Below are positions 5,520 to 7,298 of a DNA stretch of 7,298 nt, piece by piece. Source of the stretch: an uncultured Bacteroidota bacterium (GTDB lineage Bacteria > Bacteroidota > Bacteroidia > Flavobacteriales > Schleiferiaceae); the NCBI GenBank assembly GCA_913056475.1, contig CAJXMS010000110.1:1-7298 (forward strand), read 5' to 3'. The notes under the pieces are model-generated. The model was not told the DNA's origin, searched no databases, and worked only from the letters and a program-made list of their open reading frames with translations. A program made the position numbers and the translations under genes. Position 1 is the stretch's first letter. Each line of letters opens with the position of its first letter.

Positions 5520-7298
5520 TTAATTTGCCGCCGCTGAGGGGGCTTTGCTCAAGTCGTAGTTAATGGTAAGGTAGGCCAGCCGACCAATGGTAGGCCCCCC
5601 GTAAACGGTAGTTACCCGGTTGTTTAGCAAGTTGCTGGCCCCCAGCTTGAAGGAAAGGTTATAATCGGGCATTTGGTAGTTTACCTGCGCATCGAAGAGG
5701 CCGTAAGCATCAATGGGCCCGGAAAACTGGGGAGAGCCTTCGAAGCGGAAACCATCTACCCACTTATAGTTAAACCCAAATCCCCATTTATGGTCGCTGG
5801 TTTTGGGCCAGTTATAGTTGCGTCCGGTGAGGCCCAGGTTATACTTATGGGTGGGGGTATTAAAAGCGGGGATGATGGGATTCACGGTATTGGCTTGGTT
5901 CAGTTGGTTAAAGCTGTAGTTGCCATTGGCCACCAGATGATCGCCCAGATAGTAGTTTACGCCGAGATTAAAGCCCTGGGTGGTAACGAGATCGCGGGCA
6001 TTGGCAGCTACCCGGTAGGCCTGTAGGCGTGTAATACGGTCGGGGAATTGGTCGGAGAAGGTGGGGTCCAGCCCAAATTGAAAGCCGATAAAGTTGCGGT
6101 ACCAACTATAGAAGTAAGTCATATCCAGGTAGAGCCGGTCAAACCAACTGCCGCGATAGCCGCCTTCCAGGGTAAACACGCTTTCCGGCTGGATGGGATC
6201 TACGTTGAAGAAGTTCAGGTTTTCCTTTTGCAGGCTCGATTGGCTGCGGTAAAAGTCATAAGAGTCGATGGTAACCAGGGAATCATATCCATTAAGATTG
6301 CCCAGCAGGATGGCGCGGCCCACGTCGTAGCGCAGGTACTGGTCTTGCAGGGTGGGATTGCGAATGGCCCGGCTTATGGAAGCCCGGAAAGTGTGGTCAG
6401 CGTCCGGACTGTATACCATAGAGAGAGCGGGGGAAAAGAGGAAATCAAAATTTTGGTTTTTGTCCATCCGCAGGGTAGCGCTCACCTTGAGCATTTCCCC
6501 CCAGAATTTGCGTTGCAAGCCCAGGTAGGCCCCGTATTCGTTTAGGGTTATTTGCCGGTAATCCTGTGAAAGGACATTTCCTACGGAATCCGTTTCGATG
6601 GAGGAAGGGATCACTTCATCGAAGATATTGCCGCGGGACCGCGGGCGGTACATGCGAAAATTACCCCCTACGCGGCTCTTGATATCCCCTGGCAGGGTAA
6701 ACTGGTACTCGCCCATAAAATGGTAGAGCGCTGAGCGATCAAAAAAGCGGGCACCCCCTTGCTGGAAGGTGCGGGAGGTAATATTGTTAAAAAGCGAATC
6801 AAAAGCGGCGCTTCCCGGCAGGGGTCGATCCGCTGAGGTAATGCCCAGGAGGCTGTCGTGATAGTTGCGCAGGAGCCCGCTATACTGGTCCAGGATCTCT
6901 TGATAAGCCCCCTGGTAATAGGCGGAATCAAAGGAGGGCGATTGGACATTGAAGCCCGCACTGTCCTGGAAAGCATCCGCAAAACGGAAGGGAAAACGCC
7001 GCCAGGCGCTGGCATAATTTTGATTCCAGGTTTGCTCATCACCCATGGTAGCATCGTTCATCTCAAAGGCGGTAAGCACCGCATCGTAGCTATCGCCGGC
7101 GTCTTCCTGGGTACTGTATGCCCGCAAAAAGAAGCGATCTGGTTTGGACACTTCTACCACGTTTTGCCAGAAACGAATATTGTTAAGGCTAAAGCGGTTT
7201 TCCCCTTGAAAAACGGTGGTGCCCCCGCCGTAATTAAGGTTATAACTGATCTGAACACTGTCCTTGGTGCGGTAAAATAGGCCGGCATTGGCTTTTAG
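5520..7298 (-). CDS. TonB-dependent outer-membrane receptor, N-terminal part outside the window
   Basis: The frame is open from the right edge to the TAA at 5520-5522, giving the last 592 residues of a larger protein. These are beta-barrel strands of a TonB-dependent receptor, which imports a ligand across the outer membrane using TonB-ExbBD energy. Typical stretches are ISYNLNYGGGTTVFQGENRF (24-43 of the visible part), FNLGVNYYLGDHLVANGNYS, HKYNLGLTGRNYNWPKTSDH and the final LSFKLGASNLLNNRVTTVYG, followed by GRLAYLTINYDL as the likely last strand. The plug domain and any N-terminal carboxypeptidase-regulatory domain would be beyond the edge. A GTG at 7160 looks like a start but is internal, since the same frame encodes barrel sequence upstream of it. 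After the last strand come nine residues (SKAPSAAAN) instead of a terminal aromatic. The ligand is unknown; the neighbouring secreted hydrolase-like protein hints at an extracellular organic substrate. Confidence 0.9.
   Translation of the reverse strand, partial: LKANAGLFYRTKDSVQISYNLNYGGGTTVFQGENRFSLNNIRFWQNVVEVSKPDRFFLRAYSTQEDAGDSYDAVLTAFEMNDATMGDEQTWNQNYASAWRRFPFRFADAFQDSAGFNVQSPSFDSAYYQGAYQEILDQYSGLLRNYHDSLLGITSADRPLPGSAAFDSLFNNITSRTFQQGGARFFDRSALYHFMGEYQFTLPGDIKSRVGGNFRMYRPRSRGNIFDEVIPSSIETDSVGNVLSQDYRQITLNEYGAYLGLQRKFWGEMLKVSATLRMDKNQNFDFLFSPALSMVYSPDADHTFRASISRAIRNPTLQDQYLRYDVGRAILLGNLNGYDSLVTIDSYDFYRSQSSLQKENLNFFNVDPIQPESVFTLEGGYRGSWFDRLYLDMTYFYSWYRNFIGFQFGLDPTFSDQFPDRITRLQAYRVAANARDLVTTQGFNLGVNYYLGDHLVANGNYSFNQLNQANTVNPIIPAFNTPTHKYNLGLTGRNYNWPKTSDHKWGFGFNYKWVDGFRFEGSPQFSGPIDAYGLFDAQVNYQMPDYNLSFKLGASNLLNNRVTTVYGGPTIGRLAYLTINYDLSKAPSAAAN

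Noticed and set aside
5673..6545. Plus-strand open frames opposite the TonB receptor
   Set aside because: They are antisense to convincing barrel sequence and show repetitive hydrophobic composition without motifs.
7158..7160. GTG as the start of the TonB receptor
   Set aside because: The frame stays open for 46 more codons to the edge and encodes beta-strand sequence typical of these receptors, so the GTG is an internal valine.

Overview
The window reads as chromosomal DNA of a member of the Bacteroidota, probably one of the more GC-rich lineages such as the Saprospiria (Lewinella-like) or a related group. Three things point there: an exported enzyme ending in a type A sorting domain of the type IX secretion system (T9SS), a TonB-dependent receptor of Bacteroidota type, and two matches to the Bacteroidota -7 promoter element TAnnTTTG placed just upstream of genes. 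The placement below phylum is inference from base composition and protein style. All eight genes lie on the minus strand, so transcription runs from high to low coordinates. Both edge genes are cut by the window.

Right part (7298 down to 3700): the C-terminal 592 residues of a TonB-dependent outer-membrane receptor, a 167-base gap, then a secreted alpha/beta-hydrolase-like protein with a signal peptide and a T9SS tail. The expected catalytic serine of the hydrolase is displaced. This gene ends in a strong intrinsic terminator. The receptor and the exported protein may act together in capturing or processing an extracellular substrate, but only adjacency supports that.

Middle (3663 down to 2692): the terminator is followed almost at once by a TAnnTTTG promoter and a class IV (PLP fold type IV) aminotransferase related to branched-chain aminotransferases and aminodeoxychorismate lyase. 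The gene closes with a small hairpin around its stop codon.

Left part (2628 down to 651): a tightly packed run of four small or poorly characterised genes. They are an 89-residue zinc-ribbon protein with one membrane helix, a 129-residue protein with about four membrane helices, a 114-residue histidine-rich RQGDVL protein, and a 322-residue DUF6745-type protein. The spacers are 3 and 5 bases, and the last pair overlaps at a TTG start. The last two look like a conserved pair of unknown function and are the best candidate here for an undescribed system. After 45 bases, with its own TAnnTTTG element, comes the N-terminal part of a lipoprotein of the OppA/DppA family of solute-binding proteins, which runs off the left edge.

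No RNA genes, CRISPR arrays, insertion sequences or phage genes were recognised. There is no stretch over 300 bases without a gene.
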